DNA of 64,000 nucleotides from Sediminibacterium sp. C3 (lineage in GTDB: Bacteria > Bacteroidota > Bacteroidia > Chitinophagales > Chitinophagaceae): the NCBI RefSeq assembly GCF_000508085.1, contig NZ_KI669560.1, positions 1,446,964 to 1,510,963 on the forward strand, in the 5' to 3' direction. The position numbers were made by a program, and so were the translations under genes. The notes under the pieces were generated by a model. It was not told the DNA's origin. It made no database searches and saw nothing but the letters and a program-made list of their open reading frames with translations. Each line of letters begins with the position of its first letter. The stretch's first letter is position 1. Shown here piece after piece: positions 30,646 to 41,250 of this stretch.

Positions 30646-32853
30646 ATGGAAATTACAGTTAAAACCGCCCAGCAACTAAGGCTAACCGAAGAAGAATTTG
30701 AGTTGATTAAACAAAAATTGGGTCGTACGCCCAATTTCACAGAACTCTGTGCTTTTAGCGGAATGTGGAGTGAACATTGTAGTTACAAAAACTCCATAAA
30801 ATGGTTAAAAACCCTGCCCAGAGAAGGGGGAAGAATGCTAGTGGCAGCCGGGGAAGAAAACGCCGGATTAATGGACATGGGCAATGGATTTGGGGTGGTT
30901 TTCAAAATTGAAAGTCACAACCATCCAAGTGCTATTGAACCTTTTCAGGGAGCAGCAACAGGGGTAGGGGGTATTCAACGTGATATTTTTACAATGGGAG
31001 CAAGACCAATTGCTTCCTTAAACAGCTTGCGCTTTGGCAATCTGAAAGATAAAAAGACACAGCATTTATTGGCTGGGGTTGTAAAAGGGATTGGACATTA
31101 CGGAAACTGTTTTGGAGTACCTACGGTTGGCGGTGAAGTTTATTTTGAAGATTGTTATCATACCAATCCCCTGGTAAATGCCATGAGCGTGGGCATTATG
31201 CAGGCCAATAAAATGGTAAGTGCTACAGCAAAAGGTACAGGTAATCCGGTTATTTATGTAGGTAGCGCTACCGGAAAGGATGGTATTGGCGGAGCTAGTT
31301 TTGCAAGTGCAGATATTACCCACGATTCTGTTCAGGAATTACCTGCCGTTCAGGTGGGAGATCCGTTCCAGGAGAAAAAATTATTGGAAGCCTGTCTGGA
31401 GGTTTTAGAAACCGGTGCTGTAGTAGGTATGCAGGATATGGGGGCGGCAGGAATTATTTGTTCTACTGCTGAAATGAGTGCAAAGGGAAATGTGGGAATG
31501 CATATTGATTTGGAGAAAGTGCCTACCCGTCAGCAAAATATGAAAGCCTGGGAATTGTTATTGAGTGAAAGCCAGGAGCGTATGTTGATGGTGGTAGAGA
31601 AGGGCCTTGAAGCTGAAGTAGTAGCTGTTTTTGAAAAATGGGATTTAAGTGCCAGCACCATCGGGCATGTTACAGATGATGGCATGCTGAATTTTCACAT
31701 GAATGGAGTATTGGAAGCCAGTATACCTGCTTATGAGCTGGTATTGGGTGGAGGGGCACCTCAGTACACCAGAGAGTACAAAGAGCCAGCCTACTTTGCC
31801 AAAATCAATTCCTTTGATATAAACACAGTGGCCGATACCGATGATCTTAAATCAACAGCGGAGGCCTTAATCAGCCTGCCTAATATTGCCAGTAAAAGAT
31901 GGGTGTATACCCAATACGACAGCATGGTTGGTGCTGCCAATACCAGTACCAATGATCCGAGTGATGCAGCGGTAGTATTGGCAAAAGGTACCGGAAAGGC
32001 TTTGGCAGTAACGGTTGACTGTAATAGTAAATACGTTTTTGCCAACCCTAAAGTGGGTGGTATGATTGCAGTTGCTGAAGCCGCAAGAAATATTGTTTGC
32101 AGTGGTGGGGAGCCCATTGGTGTTACCAACTGTCTGAATTTTGGTAACCCATATGATCCTGAAGTTTATTATCAGTTTGTACATGCAGTAACAGGAATGG
32201 GGGATGCCTGTAAGAAATTCAATACGCCAGTAACAGGTGGAAATGTGAGTTTTTATAATCAGAATCCGGACGGTCCTGTTTATCCTACCCCAACCATTGG
32301 TATGGTAGGTGTACTGGATAATGTAGATCAGAAAATGACCCTGCATTTTAAGGAAGCGGGAGATGTAATTGTTTTGATCGGAGACCAACCCAATGATATT
32401 GCGTCCAGTGAATATTTACATAAAATAAAAGGCATTAGTCATTCTCCTGCACCTTATTTTAATTTAGATGATGAGTACGCCATGCAGCAATTCCTTGCCA
32501 ATTGTATTAAAACAAAAATGGTGAAGAGTGCACACGATATCAGTGAAGGCGGATTGATGATTACTTTGCTGGAAAGCGGATTCGCTGGAAACAAGGGATT
32601 CGATGTGAGTCCAACGGTTTCCATCCGAAAAGATGCCTATTGGTTTGGAGAAGCACAGGGACGCGTGGTCGTTTCTCTCTCTGCTGAAAAGGCAGCTGAA
32701 TTTATTGCACTGGCCAATGAAAATAAGATTCCTGTAACAACCCTGGGTTCGGTAACTGATGATGCAGTCATTGTTAACGGAACTAGCTGGGGTTCTATTG
32801 ATAGCTGGAAAGAAAAGTACGATACTGCAATTGAAAAAATGATACAGGGGTAA
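30646..32853 (+). CDS. purL: Phosphoribosylformylglycinamidine synthase subunit PurL
   Basis: A 735-residue PurL of the small type, which works with separate PurQ and PurS subunits in the fourth step of purine synthesis (FGAR to FGAM with ATP and glutamine-derived ammonia). It has the duplicated AIRS-like N and C halves, the catalytic-His segment [10 protein letters not shown] and the ATP-site segment [11 protein letters not shown] near residues 85-95, and MQDMGAAGI near residue 265. ATG 30646 lies 8 bases after a near-consensus -7 element (TACCTTCG, 30631-30638), implying a very short leader. The stop overlaps the hldD ATG by one base (TAATG), so the two are co-transcribed. Confidence 0.95.
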   Translation: MEITVKTAQQLRLTEEEFELIKQKLGRTPNFTELCAFSGMWSEHCSYKNSIKWLKTLPREGGRMLVAAGEENAGLMDMGNGFGVVFKIESHNHPSAIEPFQGAATGVGGIQRDIFTMGARPIASLNSLRFGNLKDKKTQHLLAGVVKGIGHYGNCFGVPTVGGEVYFEDCYHTNPLVNAMSVGIMQANKMVSATAKGTGNPVIYVGSATGKDGIGGASFASADITHDSVQELPAVQVGDPFQEKKLLEACLEVLETGAVVGMQDMGAAGIICSTAEMSAKGNVGMHIDLEKVPTRQQNMKAWELLLSESQERMLMVVEKGLEAEVVAVFEKWDLSASTIGHVTDDGMLNFHMNGVLEASIPAYELVLGGGAPQYTREYKEPAYFAKINSFDINTVADTDDLKSTAEALISLPNIASKRWVYTQYDSMVGAANTSTNDPSDAAVVLAKGTGKALAVTVDCNSKYVFANPKVGGMIAVAEAARNIVCSGGEPIGVTNCLNFGNPYDPEVYYQFVHAVTGMGDACKKFNTPVTGGNVSFYNQNPDGPVYPTPTIGMVGVLDNVDQKMTLHFKEAGDVIVLIGDQPNDIASSEYLHKIKGISHSPAPYFNLDDEYAMQQFLANCIKTKMVKSAHDISEGGLMITLLESGFAGNKGFDVSPTVSIRKDAYWFGEAQGRVVVSLSAEKAAEFIALANENKIPVTTLGSVTDDAVIVNGTSWGSIDSWKEKYDTAIEKMIQG

Positions 32854-33854
32854 TGGACAATAAGCTAACCATATTGGTGACAGGCGCTGCAGGGTTCATT
32901 GGTAGTTGTATGGTTCAGTATTTGAATAACCTGGGATATGACCGGTTATATCTGGTAGATGATTTTGGTGTAGAGGAAAAGAGAAAAAACTGGGAATCCA
33001 AAAAGTTTCTTGCCATTATCGAAAGAACAGGATTATTTGATTGGCTGGATGAAAACAAACCGGTAATAGATATTTTCATTCATTTAGGTGCCAGAACCGA
33101 TACCACTGAATTTGATTATGCAGTTCATGAAACACTGAACCTGGAATATTCAAAACAAGTCTGGAATTATTGTGCTGCTAAAGCGATTTCACTGATTTAT
33201 GCGTCCAGTGCAGCTACTTACGGCAATGGCGAAAACGGATATAAAGATGATCATGCTTTGGTAGAAAAGCTTGAACCTTTGAATCCATATGGGATTAGTA
33301 AGAATGAATTTGATAAGTGGGCCTTATTGCAAACCCCCCAGCCTCCTTGCTGGACAGGACTTAAATTTTTTAATGTTTATGGTCCCAATGAAGCACATAA
33401 GCACAGAATGGCTTCAGTAATCTGGCATTCATATAATCAGATAGAATCGGGAGGATTGGTAAAACTTTTCAAGAGCCACCATCCTGCATATAAAGACGGA
33501 GAACAGCTTCGAGATTTCATTTATGTAAAAGATGTGATTGCGGTGATTGCCTGGATGATGCAGACGATGACTGATAAACAATGGGACAAAGCTCATAATG
33601 CGCTTTATAATCTGGGTACCGGACAGGCAAGAACATTTACCGACCTGGTGAAAGCCACATTTGCCGGAATGGATCTTGAACCCAATATAGAATTCATTGA
33701 TATGCCGGAAGATATCCGAGACAAGTATCAGTATTTTACGCAAGCGGATATGCAGAAATTAAAATCGGCAGGTTACACTGAACCCTTCCACACTTTGGAA
33801 GAAGGAGTTACGGATTATGTAAGGAATTATTTAAGAAGAAACGCATCATATTAA
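32853..33854 (+). CDS. hldD: ADP-L-glycero-D-manno-heptose 6-epimerase
   Basis: A 333-residue short-chain dehydrogenase-type epimerase that makes the heptose precursor of LPS inner core. The NADP-binding motif TGAAGFIG is at residues 10-17. The HldD-specific stretches DDFGVEEKRKNW and HLGARTDTTE are present, and the catalytic pair Tyr146-Lys150 is in PYGISKNEF. Length is normal. Coupling to purL by a one-base overlap is a transcriptional arrangement with no obvious metabolic reason. The GT9 gene at 6416-7633 could use the resulting ADP-heptose. A terminator follows. Confidence 0.93.
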   Translation: MDNKLTILVTGAAGFIGSCMVQYLNNLGYDRLYLVDDFGVEEKRKNWESKKFLAIIERTGLFDWLDENKPVIDIFIHLGARTDTTEFDYAVHETLNLEYSKQVWNYCAAKAISLIYASSAATYGNGENGYKDDHALVEKLEPLNPYGISKNEFDKWALLQTPQPPCWTGLKFFNVYGPNEAHKHRMASVIWHSYNQIESGGLVKLFKSHHPAYKDGEQLRDFIYVKDVIAVIAWMMQTMTDKQWDKAHNALYNLGTGQARTFTDLVKATFAGMDLEPNIEFIDMPEDIRDKYQYFTQADMQKLKSAGYTEPFHTLEEGVTDYVRNYLRRNASY

Positions 33855-33875
33855 GAATATACTATCGCATAAAAA

Positions 33876-33908
33876 TAAAACCCGACTGATTGGTCGGGTT
33901 TGTTTTTT
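33876..33908 (+). terminator. purL-hldD operon terminator
   Basis: AAACCCGAC (33878-33886) pairs with GTCGGGTTT (33893-33901) over a 6-base loop, followed by GTTTTTT. It starts about 20 bases after the hldD stop. Confidence 0.9.
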
Positions 33909-33969
33909 CAGTGAAATGATATCTCAAGAATATATATGAGTCAATTTTTGAAAGTTATTTATTGCAGGA

Positions 33970-34845
33970 TTACAATCTCGCTTTCAAAAACTCAATTGTT
34001 TTTTTGTGCGCATCTTCCGTAGCTTCTTTGTTGAAAGATGGATTGCTTGGATTGGCAAATCCATGATTGGCTTCATAACGGTGAATGGTAATTTTTTTAC
34101 CAGCAGCAGCCATGTCTTTTTCAAATGCATTTACAACTTCAGGAGAAGGGCTCCTGTCCTGATTACCAAAGAAGCCAATTACTTCTGATTGCAGCGTCTT
34201 TAGTTTTTCAAGATTGTTTTCCGGACGTCCATAATACATGACAGTTCCTGCAGCCTGTTTGCCGGCAAGAATGCTGCTTTGTAAACTCCACATGCCTCCA
34301 AAACACCAGCCGATTGTGAAGATTCTGGCTTTAGGTCCTGCATAGTTTAAAGCACCTTTTACAATGGCTTCCAGTCTGGGCGTAGTAGCGGCTCTCATCA
34401 ACTTCATGGCACTGTCTGCAGTGGCTGCCACTTTTCCGTCGTACATATCCAGTGCAAGTACGTTTACATCACCCAGCTCTGCAGATAGCTTTTCGGCTTC
34501 TTGCTTAATCTGGTCGTTTAATCCCCACCATTCCTGAATAACAAAAATCCAGTTGTTGGTCTTTTTCTTACTCTTAATAAAATAGCCAGAAGCCTGATTA
34601 CCGTCTGTTGCTTCAAAGCGAATGGTTTCGCCGGTAGCATTGGTTAGATGGAAGGGCAAAGGGTTTTCGTGCATAGCAGCAAATTCAGGTGTCATGGCTT
34701 CATCTCTGAACTGATCGCGAACATCGCTGTAGCAGGCAAGATAGTCTTCGGTGGCCCTAATTTGCCTTTTGGTTTCCTTAAAACGGAATCCCTGAACGGC
34801 AATCAGAACAATAACCGATAAAGCAAATAATTGTAAATGTTTCAT
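33970..34845 (-). CDS. Exported dienelactone hydrolase family protein
   Basis: A 291-residue alpha/beta hydrolase with an N-terminal signal peptide or anchor (MKHLQLFALSVIVLIAVQG). The mature part is a dienelactone-hydrolase fold: VIQEWWGLNDQIK near residue 110, nucleophile Cys181 in IGWCFGG, an Asp after the FFGNQDRSPSPE strand and a His in RYEANHGF. This gives the Cys-Asp-His triad of the family. A 60-residue N-terminal extension precedes the hydrolase domain. Natural substrates of such exported members are unknown. The ATG at 34845 is preferred over 34878 because it starts the hydrophobic leader. It is divergent from pyrG. Confidence 0.85.
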   Translation of the reverse strand: MKHLQLFALSVIVLIAVQGFRFKETKRQIRATEDYLACYSDVRDQFRDEAMTPEFAAMHENPLPFHLTNATGETIRFEATDGNQASGYFIKSKKKTNNWIFVIQEWWGLNDQIKQEAEKLSAELGDVNVLALDMYDGKVAATADSAMKLMRAATTPRLEAIVKGALNYAGPKARIFTIGWCFGGMWSLQSSILAGKQAAGTVMYYGRPENNLEKLKTLQSEVIGFFGNQDRSPSPEVVNAFEKDMAAAGKKITIHRYEANHGFANPSNPSFNKEATEDAHKKTIEFLKARL

Positions 34846-34949
34846 ATCTATTCGTTTTATTTTGGAACAGTTGTTCACTTTTCACTAACAGTTTTTCGTC
34901 AGATTGGTTGAAATTGTCTGGTCTATTTTTTCTATTCACTTATTAAAGC

Positions 34950-34957
34950 TAACTTTG
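34950..34957 (+). promoter_or_regulatory. Candidate -7 element for pyrG
   Basis: TAACTTTG matches TAnnTTTG and lies 78 bases before the pyrG ATG. No good -33 element is seen at 19-20 bases, so support is partial. Confidence 0.4.
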
Positions 34958-35023
34958 TACGACCTCCGAACTATTTCAGTTCATTTTCCAGGTCCAAGTT
35001 TGTTATTTCATTTATCGCAGTAA

Positions 35024-36685
<1,662 letters not shown>

Positions 36686-36698
36686 GTGTTAATGAAGA

Positions 36699-36732
36699 AA
36701 TCCCCCTGTTTCATGAAAAAAACAGGGGGATT
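36699..36732. terminator. Strong hairpin after pyrG
   Basis: AATCCCCCTGTTT (36699-36711) pairs perfectly with AAACAGGGGGATT (36720-36732) over an 8-base loop, 14 bases after the pyrG stop. There is no downstream T run on the plus strand, so it may act as an RNA 3'-end stabiliser or weak terminator. Confidence 0.55.
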
Positions 36733-36803
36733 GGTGAAGTTTCTCATTTTGGGAATTATTCCTGTAGGAACTTAGTACAGTTGATTTCCAATACATCCTG
36801 AAA

Positions 36804-37184
36804 ATGAAAAAATCACTGATTGTTTTTATTTTACTGTTTCCTTCCGTCGTATTTCAGATGGAAGGCAATTTGGAAGCAACTTCCAGTTTCAGTTTCATGC
36901 CAGTGCTCTCACCTGTAGAAAGTCAACCCTTAGCGAGAGATGAAGATTTAATGCACGGCGCCATTTTGTTAAGTGAACGGGTAATCATTAATTTATATTC
37001 ATCCGAAATTTCCGTACCCTATGATTCCCTGCAAAGCTTTATCCAGAAAAACGCTTCCCTTATTAACCGCGAGTCTTTCTGCATAGCAGTAGCTAAAGAA
37101 GTGGATTATAAGGAAGTAATCCGGGTGGTTGACGCAATGGCAACTAGCAATATTGGCAATTATACTTTAATGAGATACGATTAA
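36804..37184 (+). CDS. Small secreted protein with ExbD-like C-terminal domain
   Basis: A 126-residue protein with a signal peptide (KKSLIVFILLFPSVVFQ) and no further membrane segment. Residues about 60-126 (VIINLYSSEISVPYDSL, then SFCIAVAKEVDYKEVIRVVD and NIGNYTLMRYD) resemble the periplasmic domain of ExbD/TolR proteins, where an equivalent strand-helix runs before a Gly and a final strand. The transmembrane helix with its conserved Asp, needed for proton coupling, is missing. No ExbB/TolQ gene is adjacent. The call is by pattern only. Its stop overlaps the stop of the convergent DUF4407 gene in the shared TTAA. Confidence 0.5.
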   Translation: MKKSLIVFILLFPSVVFQMEGNLEATSSFSFMPVLSPVESQPLARDEDLMHGAILLSERVIINLYSSEISVPYDSLQSFIQKNASLINRESFCIAVAKEVDYKEVIRVVDAMATSNIGNYTLMRYD

Positions 37185-38152
37185 GTGGATTCAATCGCTG
37201 CAATTTCCTGTTCCTCTATCTTTTTTGCATATACCTGATAGGTTCCCGTTGGCAAAAGGAGTTTAGAAATCACGGGCATGAGTTCTATCAGCAACAGCAA
37301 AGCTACCAGTAAATAATAACGGTATGCCACGGCAGCATTATTTTTAATCAGGTGATTAAGGGCTTCAATTTGTGTGATAAAGCCATTATTCAATAAACTT
37401 TCAAAACGGGCCAGTTCCACTTGTGTATTCTGGTCCATTCTCTGCAAATTACTGTCTATCTGCTGTTGCAGCGGAGAGAGCCTGATGAGCGTATTCTGAT
37501 ATACTTTTTCTGCCTTGTCGGCTCTTTCTTTCTTGGCCAAAGCAATGGCTTTCAGCCCCAGCTTTCCCGATCCACCTGTGCCATCGGTTTCCTGTATAAA
37601 AGAGTTTTGAGTTGATACTACTTCCTCATATAAAGTTTGTAACTCTGACCTTATAGCCTGCTTTTCCTTAATGAGCTTTTCTCTTTCGGTTTTAAGCCTT
37701 TTTTCTATGGCTTTTTGCTTCTCATTCATTCTTTCCTCATTGTCAAGCGATGCTTGCAGCTTAACTTCCTTCTGGAACAGAAATAGCAGGGCAGGCTGAG
37801 CCATAAATAAACCGATTGTAATGGCCAATGCTCCCCTGAATGCCAAAGTCAGCCAGATTTTTTTCGTAATCCTTCCAATTCCTTTAATCAATGCCCTGTC
37901 TATTGACAAGATCATACCACCCATAAATATGCCCAGCAGTGCGGCTTTCCATAACTCTGTTATTACCGTACTGAAAAAATAGGTCCAGGCCAGTGTTGCA
38001 AAACACCAGGTCCCCAGCATAAGCATGCCAATAATGGCATGTCTGTTGCGGTCTACAACTGCATTTTTTACCAGTTCGGTTTCGGCGGTGCTAAGCCACC
38101 ACAGCATTTTTTCCCGATTGTTCGGGGTGTAATTTTCCTGCATAACTTTCAA
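37181..38152 (-). CDS. DUF4407 family membrane protein
   Basis: A 323-residue protein recognised as the DUF4407 family: an N-terminal soluble stretch, three membrane segments at about 38-60, 66-88 and 105-130 (with GGMILSIDRALIKG between), a long coiled coil at about 135-270 rich in Glu/Lys/Gln, and a final membrane segment at about 275-297. Function of the family is not established. Its topology, with membrane segments bracketing a coiled coil, suggests a membrane-anchored structural or mechanosensing part. A second in-frame Met at codon 4 (38143) could be the start. It is divergent from yidC, with about 120 bases between. Confidence 0.8.
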   Translation of the reverse strand: MKVMQENYTPNNREKMLWWLSTAETELVKNAVVDRNRHAIIGMLMLGTWCFATLAWTYFFSTVITELWKAALLGIFMGGMILSIDRALIKGIGRITKKIWLTLAFRGALAITIGLFMAQPALLFLFQKEVKLQASLDNEERMNEKQKAIEKRLKTEREKLIKEKQAIRSELQTLYEEVVSTQNSFIQETDGTGGSGKLGLKAIALAKKERADKAEKVYQNTLIRLSPLQQQIDSNLQRMDQNTQVELARFESLLNNGFITQIEALNHLIKNNAAVAYRYYLLVALLLLIELMPVISKLLLPTGTYQVYAKKIEEQEIAAIEST

Positions 38153-38242
38153 TTAAGGTTATGGCAGGCACAGGTTTTAGGGGTTGGTGTTGGTTGGCTG
38201 GTTGAGAATACAAAGAAAAGACATTTTTTGTTAGGCAAACGT

Positions 38243-38250
38243 TACCTTTG
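38243..38250 (+). promoter_or_regulatory. Candidate -7 element for yidC
   Basis: TACCTTTG exactly fits TAnnTTTG and lies 19 bases before the yidC ATG at 38270, implying a short leader. TTTG at 38227-38230 is present upstream but only 12 bases away, so the -33 box is doubtful. Confidence 0.5.
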
Positions 38251-38269
38251 CCGCTCAATAAAAGTTTGT

Positions 38270-40108
38270 ATGAAGACGGATAAAAATACGGTCATTGGGT
38301 TTGTGTTGCTGGGTATTCTGATGTTTTTGTATTTCTGGTATACCAGCCAGCAGCAGAATGCCATTATTGAAATGAAAAAGAGGGAAGAAGACTCTTTGGC
38401 AAAAGTGGCTGCTGCCCGTATGAAGTTACTGGATACGGTGGCTCTTAAAGTAGATTCCCTGAAAAGAGATTCTGCGGTAAGAGTAGCCAGTGCAGGTAGC
38501 TTTACGGATGCTGCGATTGGACAGGAGACAGTGGTTGCACTTGAGAATGATCTTGTTAAAGTCAATCTAACCAATAAGGGTGCTCAAATTAAGTCTGTTG
38601 TGCTTAAACAATATAAAGATGCAAAAGAGCAGCCGGTGGAGTTATTGAATAATAGTACCCTTGCTTATGCGATTAATACAGCCCCTGCTCAATCTGCAGG
38701 AATTGAAAATTTGTATTTCACTCCGGGAGAAATTGTAAAGAATGCAGATGGATCACAAACGCTGCAGTTCAAGCTTGCTTCTGTAAATGGACAGTCTGTA
38801 GTTCATACATTTACCCTGGCACCTAATAGTTATAATATTAGCTGGAAACTGGGTATGAACGGCGCTTCACAGTTGCTGACCAATCAACAACTGAATCTTA
38901 ACTGGAATGTTGCAACAGAGCAAATGGAGCGTACTTCTCAGTATGAGCGTCAGGTCTCTAATATCTGTTTCTCTGAGGATAATGAGTTCGACTACATCTC
39001 TTCCAATACCGACCATACTTTTGAAAAACCTGCACAGTGGGTTTCGGTAGTTCAGCAGTTTTTCAATAGCACTTTAATTGCAGATAATTCCTTCAATTCA
39101 GGCAGTATTAAATGGGCTCGTGCTACAGACTCATCCAGAAGTCTGGCCAATACTACCAGTTCGCTTCAGGTTAAAGTACCGGCAGCTGCATCTGTTGAAA
39201 TTCCATTCCGTTTTTATGTAGGACCAAATGAGTACGAAATCCTCTCCAAACAGGCACCTGAAATGGATAAGATTATCAATCTGGGTCGTGACATGTATTC
39301 CTTTGTAAGGCCTATAAATAAATATATTATCATGCCTGTATTCGATTTCTTTGCATCGTTTGTGAAGAATTACGGATGGGTGATTTTCCTATTAACCTTA
39401 TTCATTCGTCTGGTAACCGCTCCTCTAACGTATAGCAGTTACTTAAGTGGAGCCAAAATGAAGGCATTGCGTCCGGAACTGGATGTGTTGAAAAAGAAAA
39501 TGGGGGATGATCAGCAAGGTTTTGCCATGGAGCAAATGAAGCTTTTCAGAGAAGCTGGGGTGAATCCGCTGGGAGGTTGTATTCCTGCTTTATTACAGAT
39601 CCCAATTTTCTTTGCATTATATAGCTTTTTTAATTCTGAAATAGCATTGAGAGGTCAATCCTTCCTTTGGAGTGCAGATTTATCCAGTTATGATTCCATA
39701 GCGTCTCTTCCTTTTAGTATTCCTGCTTTTGGTAATCATGTAAGTTTATTTACCATAACAGCTGTATTAACAAGCTTTTTAATTTCTATCTATAATATGA
39801 GTATGACTCCAACACAGGACAATCCTGCATTGAAGTACATGCCTTATATTTTCCCATTCATGTTACTGTTTATATTTAACAGTCTTCCTTCGGCGTTAAC
39901 CTGGTATTATACCGTATCAAACGTAATAACCCTGTTATTGCAATTTGTAATTCAGAATTACATTATTGATCATGATAAAATTCTGGCTAAGATTGAAGCC
40001 AAGCGGAAAGCTCCAAAAACCAAAAGCAAATGGCAGGAACGTTATGAACAGATGGTAGAGAGTCAGAAGAAATTACAGGAGTTGAAAAACAAGACCAATA
40101 AAAAATAA
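38270..40108 (+). CDS. yidC: Membrane protein insertase YidC
   Basis: A 612-residue insertase of the Gram-negative form. One N-terminal membrane helix (TVIGFVLLGILMFLYFW) is followed by a large periplasmic beta-supersandwich domain (about 70-345) and the conserved five-helix core (about 360-585). The substrate-groove Arg is Arg380 in FIRLVTAPLTYSSYL. A basic C-terminal tail (KAPKTKSKWQERYEQ) probably contacts the ribosome. Start ATG 38270 gives the expected short cytoplasmic N terminus. The open frame runs further upstream over the DUF4407 start region, but that extension lacks YidC features and overlaps the promoter. It is followed after 5 bases by a GLPGLI-like gene. Confidence 0.96.
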   Translation: MKTDKNTVIGFVLLGILMFLYFWYTSQQQNAIIEMKKREEDSLAKVAAARMKLLDTVALKVDSLKRDSAVRVASAGSFTDAAIGQETVVALENDLVKVNLTNKGAQIKSVVLKQYKDAKEQPVELLNNSTLAYAINTAPAQSAGIENLYFTPGEIVKNADGSQTLQFKLASVNGQSVVHTFTLAPNSYNISWKLGMNGASQLLTNQQLNLNWNVATEQMERTSQYERQVSNICFSEDNEFDYISSNTDHTFEKPAQWVSVVQQFFNSTLIADNSFNSGSIKWARATDSSRSLANTTSSLQVKVPAAASVEIPFRFYVGPNEYEILSKQAPEMDKIINLGRDMYSFVRPINKYIIMPVFDFFASFVKNYGWVIFLLTLFIRLVTAPLTYSSYLSGAKMKALRPELDVLKKKMGDDQQGFAMEQMKLFREAGVNPLGGCIPALLQIPIFFALYSFFNSEIALRGQSFLWSADLSSYDSIASLPFSIPAFGNHVSLFTITAVLTSFLISIYNMSMTPTQDNPALKYMPYIFPFMLLFIFNSLPSALTWYYTVSNVITLLLQFVIQNYIIDHDKILAKIEAKRKAPKTKSKWQERYEQMVESQKKLQELKNKTNKK

Positions 40109-40113
40109 ATCAT

Positions 40114-40749
40114 ATGCGCTACTTATTAATTCTTTTTTTCTGTGGTGCAATAAGTAGCGCATTTGCACAAACAAGAGTAGTGGCCGAATGTACCGTAACA
40201 TATGCCATCACTATCAATAATGAAGAGGCCCTAGATAAGGACGCTTTAGCCCTGTTGAAACAGAGTGTGAAGACGGTTTATATCAAGGGGAATCATAGCC
40301 GCTCAGATTTAATTAGCCCCTCATTTTCACAATCATTAATATACAATAAAGCTACCGGCGATGCTGCCATATTAAGGGAGATTGGTGCGAATAAGTTTCT
40401 AACCAAAATGAATGCTTTACAATGGGCCAAACAGAATGATAAATTCTCGGATTTAACTATTCAGTTTACAGAAGAACGAAAAGCAATTCTGGGATACGAT
40501 TGCAAGAAAGCCATTATACAATTAAAAGACGGCAGTACTTTTTCGGTTTACTATGCTTCTAATATTGTACCCTCTGTAAAAGAGTTTGAGTATCAATTTA
40601 AAGATATACCAGGTTTTGTTCTAGAGTATGAGGCAAGGGATGGATACACACAGAAGATTATTTATACAGCTACCAAAATAAATCTGAACCCTGTGCCCGG
40701 AGGAAAATTTGATATTCCAACAACCGGATATCGGTTATTGAATCAATAA
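40114..40749 (+). CDS. Secreted GLPGLI-like protein
   Basis: A 211-residue exported protein with signal peptide RYLLILFFCGAISSAFAQ. The mature part is mostly beta: a TVTYAITINN start, an AILGYDCKKAIIQLKDG hairpin, and YQFKDIPGFVLEYEARDG, which corresponds to the GLPGLI-type motif of a Bacteroidota family of small secreted proteins. The exact GLPGLI string is altered (IPGFVL). Function is unknown for the family. It starts 5 bases after the yidC stop and is probably co-transcribed; this may only reflect shared envelope biogenesis. Confidence 0.65.
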   Translation: MRYLLILFFCGAISSAFAQTRVVAECTVTYAITINNEEALDKDALALLKQSVKTVYIKGNHSRSDLISPSFSQSLIYNKATGDAAILREIGANKFLTKMNALQWAKQNDKFSDLTIQFTEERKAILGYDCKKAIIQLKDGSTFSVYYASNIVPSVKEFEYQFKDIPGFVLEYEARDGYTQKIIYTATKINLNPVPGGKFDIPTTGYRLLNQ

Positions 40750-40764
40750 ATGAATTACGGTAGT

Positions 40765-41112
40765 TTAATTGCGATTTTCAGGAACTTTGAATTTAGGAAC
40801 TTTCACCTTTATCTTGTAGGGATAGATATAAGAAGTGTTCCCATTGTTGTATTGCAAAAGGCTATTCAGTTCAGTATTTGCATTCATTAAACTGCTGCTA
40901 TTATTTGAAAGTGTTAAGCCTTTGTAATTAAGATTCGATTTTATAGCTGACAAGGAAAGCCCTTTCTTTGAATATTTGTTCAGGCTGTTCAAAGTGAACT
41001 TGCTGTTTTTGGTTTTTTCGTCTACAATTCCTGTAAATGCAACCGCAACTAATACCAGGTGCAGGCAAACTGCCAGCATCAGGATTGTCTTTTTTACGGA
41101 TTTGTTTTGCAT
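40765..41112 (-). CDS. Short exported or membrane-anchored protein, unknown
   Basis: A 115-residue protein starting MQNKSVKKTILMLAVCLHL, with one N-terminal hydrophobic segment to about residue 28 that may be a signal peptide or anchor. The rest is rich in Ser/Asn/Leu/Lys (NSLNKYSKKGLSLSAIKSNL and similar) and ends with a basic KIKVKVPKFKVPENRN stretch. No family is recognised. The ATG at 41112 is preferred over one two codons upstream, though both fit. It is convergent with the GLPGLI-like gene, whose stop lies 15 bases away, and no terminator is visible between them. Confidence 0.5.
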   Translation of the reverse strand: MQNKSVKKTILMLAVCLHLVLVAVAFTGIVDEKTKNSKFTLNSLNKYSKKGLSLSAIKSNLNYKGLTLSNNSSSLMNANTELNSLLQYNNGNTSYIYPYKIKVKVPKFKVPENRN

Positions 41113-41250
41113 TAACATATGGCAAAGGTAGGATATATCCTAAATATTTTAACGATTTATTTTTATTAACAAACGTTAATAAGGGCTAAAAAGTTTGGTT
41201 TTTACCAAAAAAAGTACAAATAATTGTATAAATTAGGTAAACCTTCACCC

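Noticed and set aside
38039..38269. N-terminal extension of the yidC frame by 77 codons
   Set aside because: It overlaps the DUF4407 gene and the -7 box TACCTTTG, and normal YidC topology begins at 38270.
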